From assembly GCF_014873875.1 (NCBI RefSeq), contig NZ_JADBEM010000001.1, positions 10,044,001 to 10,108,000 on the forward strand: 64,000 bases of DNA, given 5' to 3'. This stretch comes from Actinopolymorpha pittospori (GTDB lineage Bacteria; Actinomycetota; Actinomycetes; Propionibacteriales; Actinopolymorphaceae). A program made the translations under genes and the position numbers. Below are positions 17,496 through 24,900 of this stretch, one piece after another. The first letter of the stretch is position 1; the number at the start of each line of letters is the position of its first letter. The notes beneath the pieces were generated by a model that saw only the letters and a list, made by a program, of their open reading frames with translations, was not told the origin of the DNA and searched no databases.

Positions 17496-18758
17496 TCAGG
17501 GCCGTTGTCGCCAGCGGCCACGGGTGTCGACGACCGCCGCGGCCGCCAGCCGGGCGGGTTCGATCGCGGTGAACGCGTCGTGGTCGACCAGCAGGGCGAG
17601 CACCCCGGCCTGGTCCAGCGCCTCCGCCGCCGTGACCAGCCGCAGCTGGTCGTGGATCGCCAGGCTCGCGGGCAGCTCGCGCACGTGCGGCTCGACGACC
17701 AGCACGGGTACGTCGGTCAGCTCGGCGGCCACCGCCTGGACCACCTCGACGGCGGGGCTCTCCCGCAGGTCGTCGATGTTGGCCTTGAACGCCAGCCCGA
17801 AGCAGGCGACCGGCTCGCCCGGACGCGTCCGCGCGGCCGCGACGATCTGGCGTACGACGTGCGCGGGCCGGGCGTCGTTGACCTCCCGGGCGGTGCGCAT
17901 CAGACGGGCATGTTCCGGCGCGGACGACACGAGGAACCACGGGTCGACGGCGACGCAGTGACCACCCACCCCCGGGCCGGGCGCGAGGATCTGCACCCGG
18001 GGATGCCGGTTGGCGAGCTCGATCACCTTCCACACGTCGACGCCGAGCTGGTCGCTGACGAGGGAGAGTTCGTTGGCGAAGGCGATGTTGACGTCGCGGT
18101 AGGCGTTCTCGGCGAGCTTGGTCATCTCGGCCGACTCGGCGTCGGTGAGGTGCAGCGCGCCCTGGGTGAAGGTGCGGTAGAGCTCGGCGGCCCGCTGCGC
18201 GCAGGCCGGCGTGAGGCCGCCGACGACCCGGTCGTTGGTGACGATCTCCACCATGATCCGGCCGGGGAGTACGCGCTCGGGGCAGTAGGCGACGTGGACG
18301 TCGACCACACGGGCCCCTTCGTGGGCGAAGACGAGGTCGGGGCGGAGTTCGGCCAGCCATCGGCTCACCTGGCGCGTCGTTCCCGGCGGCGAGGTCGACT
18401 CGAGGACCACCAGCGTGCCGGGACCAAGCCGCGGAGCGATCTCCTCGGCGACCGCACGCACGAACGTGAGGTCGGCCTGCCGGTCCGCCTTGAACGGCGT
18501 CGGAACGGCGATGACGTAGGCGTCCGCGACCGGAACCTCCTGGGAGGCGCGCAGCCGCCCCGACGCGACCGCACCCGCGACGGCGCCGGCCAGGTCGGGT
18601 TCGACGAAGCGCACCTCACCGCGGTTGACGGCGCGCACGGTGTCGGGGTCGATGTCGACACCACGCACCTCGACACCCTGGGACGCGAGGGCGGCCGCGG
18701 TCGGCAGCCCGATGTATCCGAGGCCTACGACGGCCACTTTCCGCACTACTGGGCTCAC
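17496..18758 (-). CDS. wecC: UDP-N-acetyl-hexosamine 6-dehydrogenase (WecC/WbpA family)
   Basis: A 420-residue UDP-sugar dehydrogenase. The NAD motif GLGYIG is near residues 12-17. Catalytic-core KLAENAYRDVNIAFANEL carries the conserved Lys and Asn, and the nucleophilic Cys lies in GPGVGGHC (about 268). The C-terminal domain has FKANIDDLRESP. Enzymes of this group oxidise C6 of UDP-ManNAc or UDP-GlcNAc to the uronic acid in two NAD-dependent steps. GTG 18758 is chosen because the longer frame begins only with TTG at 18791. The gene is convergent with wecB. It supplies the uronic acid needed by the WbpB/E/D-like triad, an inferred link. Confidence 0.9.
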   Translation of the reverse strand: MSPVVRKVAVVGLGYIGLPTAAALASQGVEVRGVDIDPDTVRAVNRGEVRFVEPDLAGAVAGAVASGRLRASQEVPVADAYVIAVPTPFKADRQADLTFVRAVAEEIAPRLGPGTLVVLESTSPPGTTRQVSRWLAELRPDLVFAHEGARVVDVHVAYCPERVLPGRIMVEIVTNDRVVGGLTPACAQRAAELYRTFTQGALHLTDAESAEMTKLAENAYRDVNIAFANELSLVSDQLGVDVWKVIELANRHPRVQILAPGPGVGGHCVAVDPWFLVSSAPEHARLMRTAREVNDARPAHVVRQIVAAARTRPGEPVACFGLAFKANIDDLRESPAVEVVQAVAAELTDVPVLVVEPHVRELPASLAIHDQLRLVTAAEALDQAGVLALLVDHDAFTAIEPARLAAAAVVDTRGRWRQRP

Positions 18759-18871
18759 CGTAGGGCACTTTCGATGTCGGTACGTGGACAAAGGCGAGCG
18801 TACCGGCCCGGACCGACGGGGTGGAACGTGCCCGGCTTGGCCGTTTTGCGAAGAGCTGGTGAGCCTCTGGC

Positions 18872-19906
18872 TCAGCGGGTCCGCTGCGCCCGGACGTGCA
18901 GTCCGGCCTCGGGGTCGACGATGACCTCCTGCGCCGCGGCCACACCGTCCGCGAGCAGCGTGGCGTCGACCGCGACGTTGCGGCGGACGAGCGCCATCGC
19001 CACCGGCCCCAGGTCGAAGTGGCGGGCCGCGCTGGTCACGAAGCCCACCTCGCGGTCTCCTTCGGTCACGGGCGCGCCGTGGCCGGGGAGTCGGTCGACC
19101 GAACCGTCGAGGTGCAAGAAGACGAGCCGGCGCGGCGGCCGGCCGAGGTTGTGGACGCGCGCCACCGTCTCCTGCCCGCGGTAGCAGCCCTTGTCCAGGT
19201 GAACGGCGGAGCCGAGCCAGCCGACCTCGTTGGGAATCGTGCGGTGGTCGGTCTCCAACCCCATCCGCGGAACGTGCGCGGCGATACGCAGGGCTTCGTA
19301 GGCCCAGACCCCGGCGGGCTCACCGGCGGAGTCGGCGTAGTCCCGAAGCGCTCCCCGTGGCAGGAAGAGTTCGCGGCCGCCCAGCGACTCCGGTCCGGAC
19401 CGGGACAGCGGGCCGCCGTCGGTGGCCTCGCCCTCCGTCGCGGCGCGTGGTTCCCACACGACCGCGTACTCCTGCGTCAGGTCGGCGACCTCGACCCGCA
19501 TCAGGAAGCGCATCGAGTCGAAGAACCCCGCCACCTCGGGCGCGCTCCCCGGCTCCACGTGCATCCAGAACGCCTCGCCGTCGTCGACGCCCGCGAGCGC
19601 GTGCTCGACGTGACCGTGCGGTGAGAGGACGAGTGCCGCCGCCGAGGTGCCGGGCGCGAGGCGCTCGAAGTCCTGGGTGGTCAGCGCGTGGAGCAGGGAC
19701 AGCCGGTCCGGGCCGCTCAGCCTGACCACGCCGCGGTGCGACAGGTCGACGAACCCGGCCCGGTCCCGGACCAGGCGGCGCTGCTCGGGCAGCGGCTCGC
19801 CGTAGTGGGCGGCGACGCCGGCGTCCGGCGGATCGGCCGACACCGCGCCCGGGTGCTCGAGCAGCGGGCTGGCGTAGGGCTGGGCCTGGGCCGAAGTGGA
19901 GGTCAC
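18872..19906 (-). CDS. ygfZ: Folate-binding YgfZ/GcvT-domain protein (Fe-S/tRNA-modification factor)
   Basis: A 344-residue GcvT-fold protein with the YgfZ signature KGCYRGQE (about 236-243) followed by TVARVHNLGRPPRRLVFL. YgfZ proteins bind tetrahydrofolate and support repair or assembly of certain Fe-S enzymes, including the tRNA thiomethylase MiaB. The conserved Cys of the signature is present. It starts with GTG 19906 and lies downstream of, and in the same direction as, the Fur-family gene, separated by a hairpin. Nearby fur and nitrobindin genes make a small metal/redox neighbourhood. This is a housekeeping gene, not part of the polysaccharide locus. Confidence 0.9.
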   Translation of the reverse strand: MTSTSAQAQPYASPLLEHPGAVSADPPDAGVAAHYGEPLPEQRRLVRDRAGFVDLSHRGVVRLSGPDRLSLLHALTTQDFERLAPGTSAAALVLSPHGHVEHALAGVDDGEAFWMHVEPGSAPEVAGFFDSMRFLMRVEVADLTQEYAVVWEPRAATEGEATDGGPLSRSGPESLGGRELFLPRGALRDYADSAGEPAGVWAYEALRIAAHVPRMGLETDHRTIPNEVGWLGSAVHLDKGCYRGQETVARVHNLGRPPRRLVFLHLDGSVDRLPGHGAPVTEGDREVGFVTSAARHFDLGPVAMALVRRNVAVDATLLADGVAAAQEVIVDPEAGLHVRAQRTR

Positions 19907-19992
19907 GGGTTCGAGATTACGGCCTCCCCCGCGAGGTCGGTGATGACCGGTGCGGGTGGGAAACGCGGTGGCCGGGGTTTCGCGCAGGGCGG

Positions 19993-20024
19993 ACGCCTCG
20001 TCAGCTCTCGGACGAGGCGTTTTT
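19993..20024. terminator. Terminator hairpin at the end of the Fur-family gene
   Basis: A 10-bp perfect stem (acgcctcgtc at 19993-20002, gacgaggcgt at 20011-20020) has an 8-nt loop. The Fur gene stop overlaps the hairpin (20001-20003). Five T residues follow on the plus strand, so it resembles an intrinsic terminator in that direction too. Confidence 0.7.
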
Positions 20025-20483
20025 CGCCGCGCCCTCAGCCGAGCATTCGCGACAATCCACGCACTCCCCGAACACGGTGAGGTGGCGTACGTCGGTGTCG
20101 AAGGCGTACTGCTCCCGCAGCGTCCGCGCGAGCGACTCGATCATCTGCGGCGGCACCTCGATCACCCGCCCGCAGGTCCGGCACACGAGGTGGGCGTGGT
20201 CGGCGGTGCTGGCCGCGTGGTAGGTCGGCGCGCCGTGGCCGAGGTGGGCGTGGCTCACCAGCCGGAGTTCCTCGAGCAGTTCGAGGGTGCGGTAGATCGT
20301 CGACATGTTGACGCCGCGCGCCTTCTGGCGGACGGCGTTTAGCACTTCTTCGGGTGTGGCATGCCCGAGGCCCTCGACGGCATCGAGGACCAGCTGACGT
20401 TGAGGGGTCAGCCGGTAACCGCGAGCGCGCAGCTCGTCATGCAGCGCGTCGCCGGACGCATCGTCGTTACGCGAATCACCCAT
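20001..20483 (-). CDS. Fur-family metalloregulator
   Basis: A 160-residue Fur-family repressor. The winged-helix region includes RLTPQRQLVLDAV and a recognition helix VNMSTIYRTLELLEEL (58-73). The metal site has SHAHLGH (78-83), DHAHLVC (95-101), and the structural-zinc cysteines C101/C104 and C141/C144. An extra Cys at 147 gives CVDCREC. ATG 20483 is taken because homology begins there, although the frame is open to 20765. Fur, Zur, PerR or Nur type cannot be told from this sequence. From memory, a Nur regulator lies in this neighbourhood in Streptomyces, which makes Nur a candidate. No Fe, Zn or Ni uptake genes are adjacent. Confidence 0.88.
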   Translation of the reverse strand: MGDSRNDDASGDALHDELRARGYRLTPQRQLVLDAVEGLGHATPEEVLNAVRQKARGVNMSTIYRTLELLEELRLVSHAHLGHGAPTYHAASTADHAHLVCRTCGRVIEVPPQMIESLARTLREQYAFDTDVRHLTVFGECVDCRECSAEGAAKNASSES

Positions 20484-20557
20484 CACGCAAAGTCTAGGGC
20501 CCGCCGCCCCCGGTACGGCTACTGACGAACGGGGATCCGCGCCGCGAGGCGCCGCGC

Positions 20558-21076
20558 TCAGCTCGGGAGGTCGGCGCGCTCGAGTTTGGCCCACAGGTGC
20601 GACTGCAGGCTGTGGCCCATCGCGGCCATGTCGAAGGTCCACATCAGCGATCCCTCGACCAGGCCGTAGAGGCGCTGACCGCCGGTGTATTCCTTCGCCG
20701 TCGTGGTGCGGGCCACCAGGTCCGTCACGATCTCGATCCGGGCGCCCTCGATCTTGCCGTACCACACCTCGGCCACGCCGGTCGGATGCGCGAGGACGAC
20801 CTCGAGGCCACCGTCGGGCTGGGGACGCCAGAAGCCCGTCTCCATCGCGAGGGGCCGCACCGCGGTGCCTTCCTCGTCGAGCAGCCAGGTGCGACTCGTG
20901 TAATAGAGGAAGGCCTTGCCGTCGTGGCTGAAGACCACCTCCTGGCCGAAGGTGAACGGCTCGATGCCCGGGTAGTCACCGTGACCCTTGCCCTCCCAGC
21001 GGCCGAGGAGGAACGCCAACTTGACGCAGTCAGGGTGCAGATCGCTCGGGATCTGGTACGGCGCCGGCGCCGGCAC
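20558..21076 (-). CDS. Nitrobindin-like heme-binding beta-barrel protein (FABP-like)
   Basis: A 172-residue protein with the nitrobindin motif GRWEGKGHG (25-33), followed by alternating beta strands (EVVFSHDGKAFLYYTSRTW, GFWRPQPDGGLEVVLAHP) and a C-terminal MAAMGHSLQSHLWAKL that would supply the distal/proximal helix-strand. Bacterial nitrobindins bind ferric heme and isomerise peroxynitrite to nitrate. GTG 21076 is preferred because AGGAG lies 9 bases upstream. A longer frame to 21148 adds 24 residues without family features. The stop lies 75 bases before the Fur start, in the same direction. Heme binding is family knowledge, not shown here. Confidence 0.87.
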   Translation of the reverse strand: MPAPAPYQIPSDLHPDCVKLAFLLGRWEGKGHGDYPGIEPFTFGQEVVFSHDGKAFLYYTSRTWLLDEEGTAVRPLAMETGFWRPQPDGGLEVVLAHPTGVAEVWYGKIEGARIEIVTDLVARTTTAKEYTGGQRLYGLVEGSLMWTFDMAAMGHSLQSHLWAKLERADLPS

Positions 21077-21200
21077 GTCGATCAACTCCTGCTCTGAGGT
21101 CGGTGGCACCGCGCAGGAGCCGGCGGAGCAGCCTGATACCACCCACACCGACGGCGGTCACGGCGCCGATGAGCACGGCCGCGAACACCCTCTCCCACAC
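21030..21200 (-). CDS. Possible 56-residue single-pass membrane peptide overlapping the nitrobindin start
   Basis: A GTG at 21200 opens a 57-codon frame ending in TGA at 21030. It has one hydrophobic stretch (VFAAVLIGAVTAVGVGG, about 5-21) followed by a basic segment (IRLLRRLLR), the positive-inside pattern of a small membrane protein. It overlaps the proposed nitrobindin start by 47 bases in another frame and has no clear Shine-Dalgarno. It could equally be chance in GC-rich DNA. Confidence 0.3.
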   Translation of the reverse strand: MWERVFAAVLIGAVTAVGVGGIRLLRRLLRGATDLRAGVDRRAGAGAVPDPERSAP

Positions 21201-21600
21201 GCCGCCGAGTTTATGAGGCCCCTCACCCCACCCGATCGCGGGCCGTCAGCGGGAAGCCGCGGCCGCCGAAGGGCCACACACCGCGTGCTCGGGGCCTGCC
21301 CCGAGGTAGGCGTCGGGCAGCCCTGGAACCCCGGATGTACACGCCAGCGGTTAGCGGACAAAATGGACGAGTGCACCAAGCCGTGACGCTCCTCCCGTCT
21401 GATCGATCACGGGCGAAGCGCTGCTACGGTCCGCGTACGATATTGCTCGGCAAAGTTAGGTGAGGTTCACCCAGCAAACCGGGTAATGCGCTCCAAAAGA
21501 CAACCGGCGTGGCCTGTCGCGCGTCATTGGCTACTGAACGACGTCCATGGGACGGGGCTACTCGCCCGCCGCTCACGGGGTACGAGGACACGGGAACGCT
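21201..21600. other. 400-bp non-coding region between nitrobindin and LCP genes
   Basis: No convincing reading frame is present on either strand. The region is less GC-rich around 21430-21480 and carries an IdeR/DtxR-like palindrome. It should contain the promoter of the LCP gene on the right and possibly of the divergent nitrobindin unit. Confidence 0.6.
21456..21474. promoter_or_regulatory. IdeR/DtxR-like iron box
   Basis: TTAGGTGAGGTTCACCCAG matches the actinobacterial iron-box form TTAGGTTAGGCTCACCTAA at 15 of 19 positions. It contains the inner palindrome GGTGA/TCACC. It lies about 130 bases before the LCP start and 250 bases or more before the divergent gene start. No iron gene is adjacent, so binding is a sequence-based guess. 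Confidence 0.35.
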
Positions 21601-22737
21601 ATGAGTGATTACCGCACCGACGAGGGGCTGCGCTCCATTCACCTGCGCGACGAGGATGACGAGCCCCCACGCGACCGAACGCCGTCCGGTCATCGCCGAA
21701 AGCGGAGGAGTCGGACAAAGACGACTCTGCTGATCCTCTTGTCGCTCGTCCTCATTCTGGGCGGCGGCGTGGTCCTGACCGGATACATGCTGTCGGAGAA
21801 GTTCGGCAACCAGGTCTCCCGCGTCCCGGCGTTCTCCCAGCTGCCGGAGGCGGAGCGGCCCAAGAAGCCCGTGGGCAAGGGCGCCGACGCGATCAACATC
21901 CTGCTCGCCGGTAGCGACGCTCGTACCGACGACGCCGGGGGCGGCACCACCGGTGCCGGCAAGGGCGACAACTGGGAGGACGGCGGCCAGCGCAGCGACA
22001 CGATCATGGTCCTGCACATCACCTCCGACCGTAAGTCCGCCTACCTCATCTCCATCCCGCGTGACTCGTGGGTCGCGATTCCCGACCACGGCACCAACAA
22101 GATCAACGCGGCCTACTCCTACGGCGGACCGCCGCTCTACATCCAGACCGTGGAGAAGCTCACCGGACTCCGCATCGACCACCTGGCGGTGATCGACTGG
22201 ACCGGGTTCAAGGCACTCACCGACGCGCTCGGCGGTGTCCAGCTCGACTTCCACCAGTCGACCCGGTTCGCGAGCGGGAAGTACTACGAGGCCGGCCCGC
22301 ACACGCTGACCGGTGAGGAGGCGCTCGACTACGTGCGCGAGCGCAAGCACCTGCAGAACGGCGACTTCGACCGCATCAACCGTCAGCAGAACTTCCTGCG
22401 CGGACTGATGCGCCAGACGCTCTCCGAAGGCACCCTGAGCAACCCGCTGAAGCTCGGGCGGGCACTCGACGCGATCACCCAGAACCTCTCCGTCGACGAG
22501 GAGTTCACCACCCGACAGATGCAGACCCTCGCGCTGCAGATGAAGGATCTCCGCGGCAGCAACGTCACCTTCATGACCGCCCCTACCAAGGGAACCGGCA
22601 TGGAGGGCAGCCAGTCCGTCGTCTACCTCGACAAGGACAAGTGCGACACGCTGTGGGCGGCGATCCGCGGGGACAAGGTGGGCGAGTGGCTCACCGACAA
22701 CGGCAAGGACAACGTGCTCGGGGAACAGGTTCGCTGA
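21601..22737 (+). CDS. LytR-CpsA-Psr (LCP) family cell-wall glycopolymer ligase
   Basis: A 378-residue protein: a short acidic/basic cytoplasmic N-terminus, one membrane helix (about 40-62), then the LCP domain. The domain shows INILLAGSDAR, SDTIMVLHI, LISIPRDSWVAIP, KINAAYSYGG, VDHLAVIDW-type sequence, and the Arg-rich ALDYVRERKHLQNGDFDRINRQQ pocket that binds polyprenyl pyrophosphate. LCP enzymes move lipid-linked glycopolymers onto peptidoglycan. ATG 21601 is preferred to the open frame from 21547 because GGGA sits 5 bases before it. Its position beside the initiating transferase suggests it ligates the polymer made by this locus. Confidence 0.92.
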   Translation: MSDYRTDEGLRSIHLRDEDDEPPRDRTPSGHRRKRRSRTKTTLLILLSLVLILGGGVVLTGYMLSEKFGNQVSRVPAFSQLPEAERPKKPVGKGADAINILLAGSDARTDDAGGGTTGAGKGDNWEDGGQRSDTIMVLHITSDRKSAYLISIPRDSWVAIPDHGTNKINAAYSYGGPPLYIQTVEKLTGLRIDHLAVIDWTGFKALTDALGGVQLDFHQSTRFASGKYYEAGPHTLTGEEALDYVRERKHLQNGDFDRINRQQNFLRGLMRQTLSEGTLSNPLKLGRALDAITQNLSVDEEFTTRQMQTLALQMKDLRGSNVTFMTAPTKGTGMEGSQSVVYLDKDKCDTLWAAIRGDKVGEWLTDNGKDNVLGEQVR

Positions 22738-22786
22738 GCGCCTGACTCGACGTACGCGTCCGCCGGTCGACGACCAGGACGCGGAG

Positions 22787-22823
22787 GAAGGGCCCGGTAC
22801 CCGTCGTGGGTGCCGGGCCCTTC
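22787..22823 (+). terminator. Terminator hairpin after the LCP gene
   Basis: A 16-bp stem (22787-22802 with 22808-22823, one G-T pair) and a 5-nt loop lies 50 bases after the stop. There is no T tract, as is usual for GC-rich actinobacterial terminators. Confidence 0.75.
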
Positions 22824-23118
22824 GTCATAGAGCGGCACCCGGACCCTTCGTCGTGGGTGCCGCGCCACCGTCGTGGGTGCCGCGCCATCGTCGTGGGTGC
22901 CGCGCCATCGTCGTGGGTGCCTCCCGTGCTCGCGAGGTGCCGCCGCATCGTCGCGGGGTTCCGCCCCTTGCTCGTGGGGTGCCGCCCCGTCGGCGTGGAG
23001 AACCAGGGAAGACGGGGAGACCGCCGGTCGACCGGAGCCGCACACCGCGGGGCCGCGGGGATCCACACCCGCGGCGGACCGGGAATCCGTCCGCCGCGGC
23101 GGGGGCCAGAAATGCCAC
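22824..23118. repeat. Non-coding spacer with a 20-bp tandem repeat (minisatellite)
   Basis: Three near-identical 20-bp units, cgtcgtgggtgccgcgccat (last base c in the first), lie at 22849-22868, 22869-22888 and 22889-22908, with a partial fourth to 22920. Degenerate copies occur before (22802-22822, inside the terminator) and after (to about 22990). There are no unique spacers, so it is not CRISPR. No supported gene was found in this stretch. Confidence 0.8.
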
Positions 23119-23160
23119 AGCCGGTCCCGCCCCGGTCACGAGGTCCGGGCGGGACCGGCT
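23119..23160 (-). terminator. Terminator hairpin after the initiating sugar transferase
   Basis: An inverted repeat of about 16 bp (agccggtcccgcccc at the left arm, gggcgggaccggct at the right arm, ending 23160) lies 10 bases past the sugar transferase stop on its downstream side. Confidence 0.75.
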
Positions 23161-23169
23161 GGACGGACG

Positions 23170-24696
23170 TCAGTAGGCGCCGTTGCGTCCGAGGACGGCG
23201 CCGACGGTCTTGGCGAGGATCACCAGGTCGGTCGACAGGGACCAGTTCTCCACGTAGTAGAGGTCCAGGCGTACGGAGTCGTCCCAGGAGAGATTGGAGC
23301 GACCGGAGACCTGCCAGAGGCCGGTGATGCCGGGCCGGACCAGCAGCCGGCGGCGGACGTCCTCGGCGTAGCGTTCGACCTCGCTCGGCAGCGGCGGCCG
23401 CGGGCCGACCAGGCTCATCTCACCGCGTAGGACGTTGAACAGTTGGGGCACCTCGTCCAGGGACAGCTTGCGGATGACCTTGCCCACCCGCGTGATCCGG
23501 GGGTCGTTGCGGATCTTGAAGAGAACGCCGTCGTGCTCGTTCGCGGCCTGGAGTTCGGCGAGGCGCTGCTCCGCGTCGACGACCATGGACCTGAACTTGA
23601 AGCACGTGAACTCCGTGCCGTGCACCCCGACCCGGGTCTGGCGGAGCAGGACCGGGCCGCCGTCGTCGAGCTTGATGGCCAGCGCGATCACGATCATCAA
23701 CGGCGTCGCCAGGACGGTGATGACGGCCGCGCCGAGCCGGTCGAAGATGCTCTTGACGATCCGGCGTACGCCCGTGAACTCCGGCTCCTCCACGTGCAGC
23801 AGCGGCAGCCCGGCGACCGGACGGTGGTGGATCCGCGGACCGGCCACGTCGGTGAGGCTGGGTACGACGACCAGGTCGACGCCGAGGCCCTCGAGGGACC
23901 AGGACAGCCGACGCAGCAGCCGGGACGAGCGTCCGGGCAGCGCGCTCACGACCACGGTGTCGGCACCGGAGCGCTCGACGGCGGAGCGTACGTCGTCGAG
24001 GTAGCCGAGGATCGGTAGCTCGTGGTCGGCCACCTCGTCGCCGGGGTCCTTGGACAGGCGGGGCAGGCACGCACCGACCACGGCGAAGCCGTTCTTGGGC
24101 TCGCGCCGCATCACCTCGAGGAGTTCGGCGACACCGGCCGGCATGCCGACCAACAGGACACGATGGACCAGGTGCTCGCGCCTGCGCAGCCAGTGCAGCG
24201 TCTTGCGGGCACTGAACCTCCCGACCAGCAGGAAGACGGCGCCCACCGGGAACGCGACAGCGAGGAAGCCGCGCGACAACTCGATCTTGCCGAGGTAGCA
24301 GAAGATCGAGACGAGGCCGGCGGCCACGACGGTGCTGCTGACGACGAGCTTGAACTCCTCGGCGCCGGAGCCGAACGTGCGGGGCGAGTAGCCACCCCGT
24401 ACGGCGATGGTGGCGATCCAGACGACGGTCACCACGATGGCGACCGTGGTGTAGGTGACACCGCCGAGGTTGCTCCCGCGCCAGGCGCCGGCGATGTGGG
24501 AGCCAACCCCACCGAATCGGTAGATGGCCGCGCCAAGGGTCGCAGCCATGATGAGGAGCGCATCAAGGGCCAGCACCGCGGTGGCGAACAGCGTCATGGC
24601 GCGCGCGGGCGCCCCACGGTCCAAGAGCGCCGGTGGCGGCGCTGCCTCCCGCGGCGGTTGCCCGCGACGCGTGTCGTGTTCCTTCAACGTCACCAT
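23170..24696 (-). CDS. Polyprenyl glycosylphosphotransferase (WbaP/CpsE-like initiating enzyme)
   Basis: A 508-residue enzyme that starts repeat-unit assembly by moving a sugar-1-phosphate onto undecaprenyl phosphate. Four N-terminal membrane helices lie within about residues 35-165. A Rossmann-like central domain follows (about 175-300). The C-terminal catalytic domain has its own helix (AAVITVLATPLMIVIALAIKLDDGG) and the motifs FKFRSMVVDAE, KLSLDEVPQLFNVLRGEMS, LVGPRPPLPSEV and RPGITGLWQVSGRS. It ends in RNGAY, a typical terminus. ATG 24696 is used. It is divergent from the UDP-xylose synthase gene. The sugar transferred (Glc-, Gal- or HexNAc-type) is not resolved. Confidence 0.93.
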   Translation of the reverse strand: MVTLKEHDTRRGQPPREAAPPPALLDRGAPARAMTLFATAVLALDALLIMAATLGAAIYRFGGVGSHIAGAWRGSNLGGVTYTTVAIVVTVVWIATIAVRGGYSPRTFGSGAEEFKLVVSSTVVAAGLVSIFCYLGKIELSRGFLAVAFPVGAVFLLVGRFSARKTLHWLRRREHLVHRVLLVGMPAGVAELLEVMRREPKNGFAVVGACLPRLSKDPGDEVADHELPILGYLDDVRSAVERSGADTVVVSALPGRSSRLLRRLSWSLEGLGVDLVVVPSLTDVAGPRIHHRPVAGLPLLHVEEPEFTGVRRIVKSIFDRLGAAVITVLATPLMIVIALAIKLDDGGPVLLRQTRVGVHGTEFTCFKFRSMVVDAEQRLAELQAANEHDGVLFKIRNDPRITRVGKVIRKLSLDEVPQLFNVLRGEMSLVGPRPPLPSEVERYAEDVRRRLLVRPGITGLWQVSGRSNLSWDDSVRLDLYYVENWSLSTDLVILAKTVGAVLGRNGAY

Positions 24697-24900
24697 GTGT
24701 GATCTTTTCCGTCGCCCTGAACGCTTTTAGGCGTATTACGTACCACGGGGCCATTGCGTTGCCCCCGATGCCGCACAACTTTGGGAACCACATGGACCAG
24801 GGTGGGAGGCTGCCGAAGAGTAGCCATCGCACACCGTAGACCCTATGGTCGTAGCATTCGACGGCAGACCCGGAAAAAAATGCACGAAAGGTGCAAAACG
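24697..24900. promoter_or_regulatory. Divergent promoter region, sugar transferase / UDP-xylose synthase
   Basis: This 204-bp spacer between divergent starts is relatively AT-rich (for example 24715-24745 and the A-tract at 24873-24880). A small inverted repeat, TGCAC-gaaag-GTGCA (24881-24895), overlaps the AAAGG ribosome-binding site of the right-hand gene. Exact promoters were not resolved. Confidence 0.5.

Noticed and set aside
21158..21379. 73-codon minus-strand frame upstream of nitrobindin
   Set aside because: No ribosome site, random composition, and it overlaps a better small-membrane-peptide frame.
22849..22920. Possible CRISPR array
   Set aside because: The 20-bp units are directly abutting without unique spacers, and no cas genes are present.
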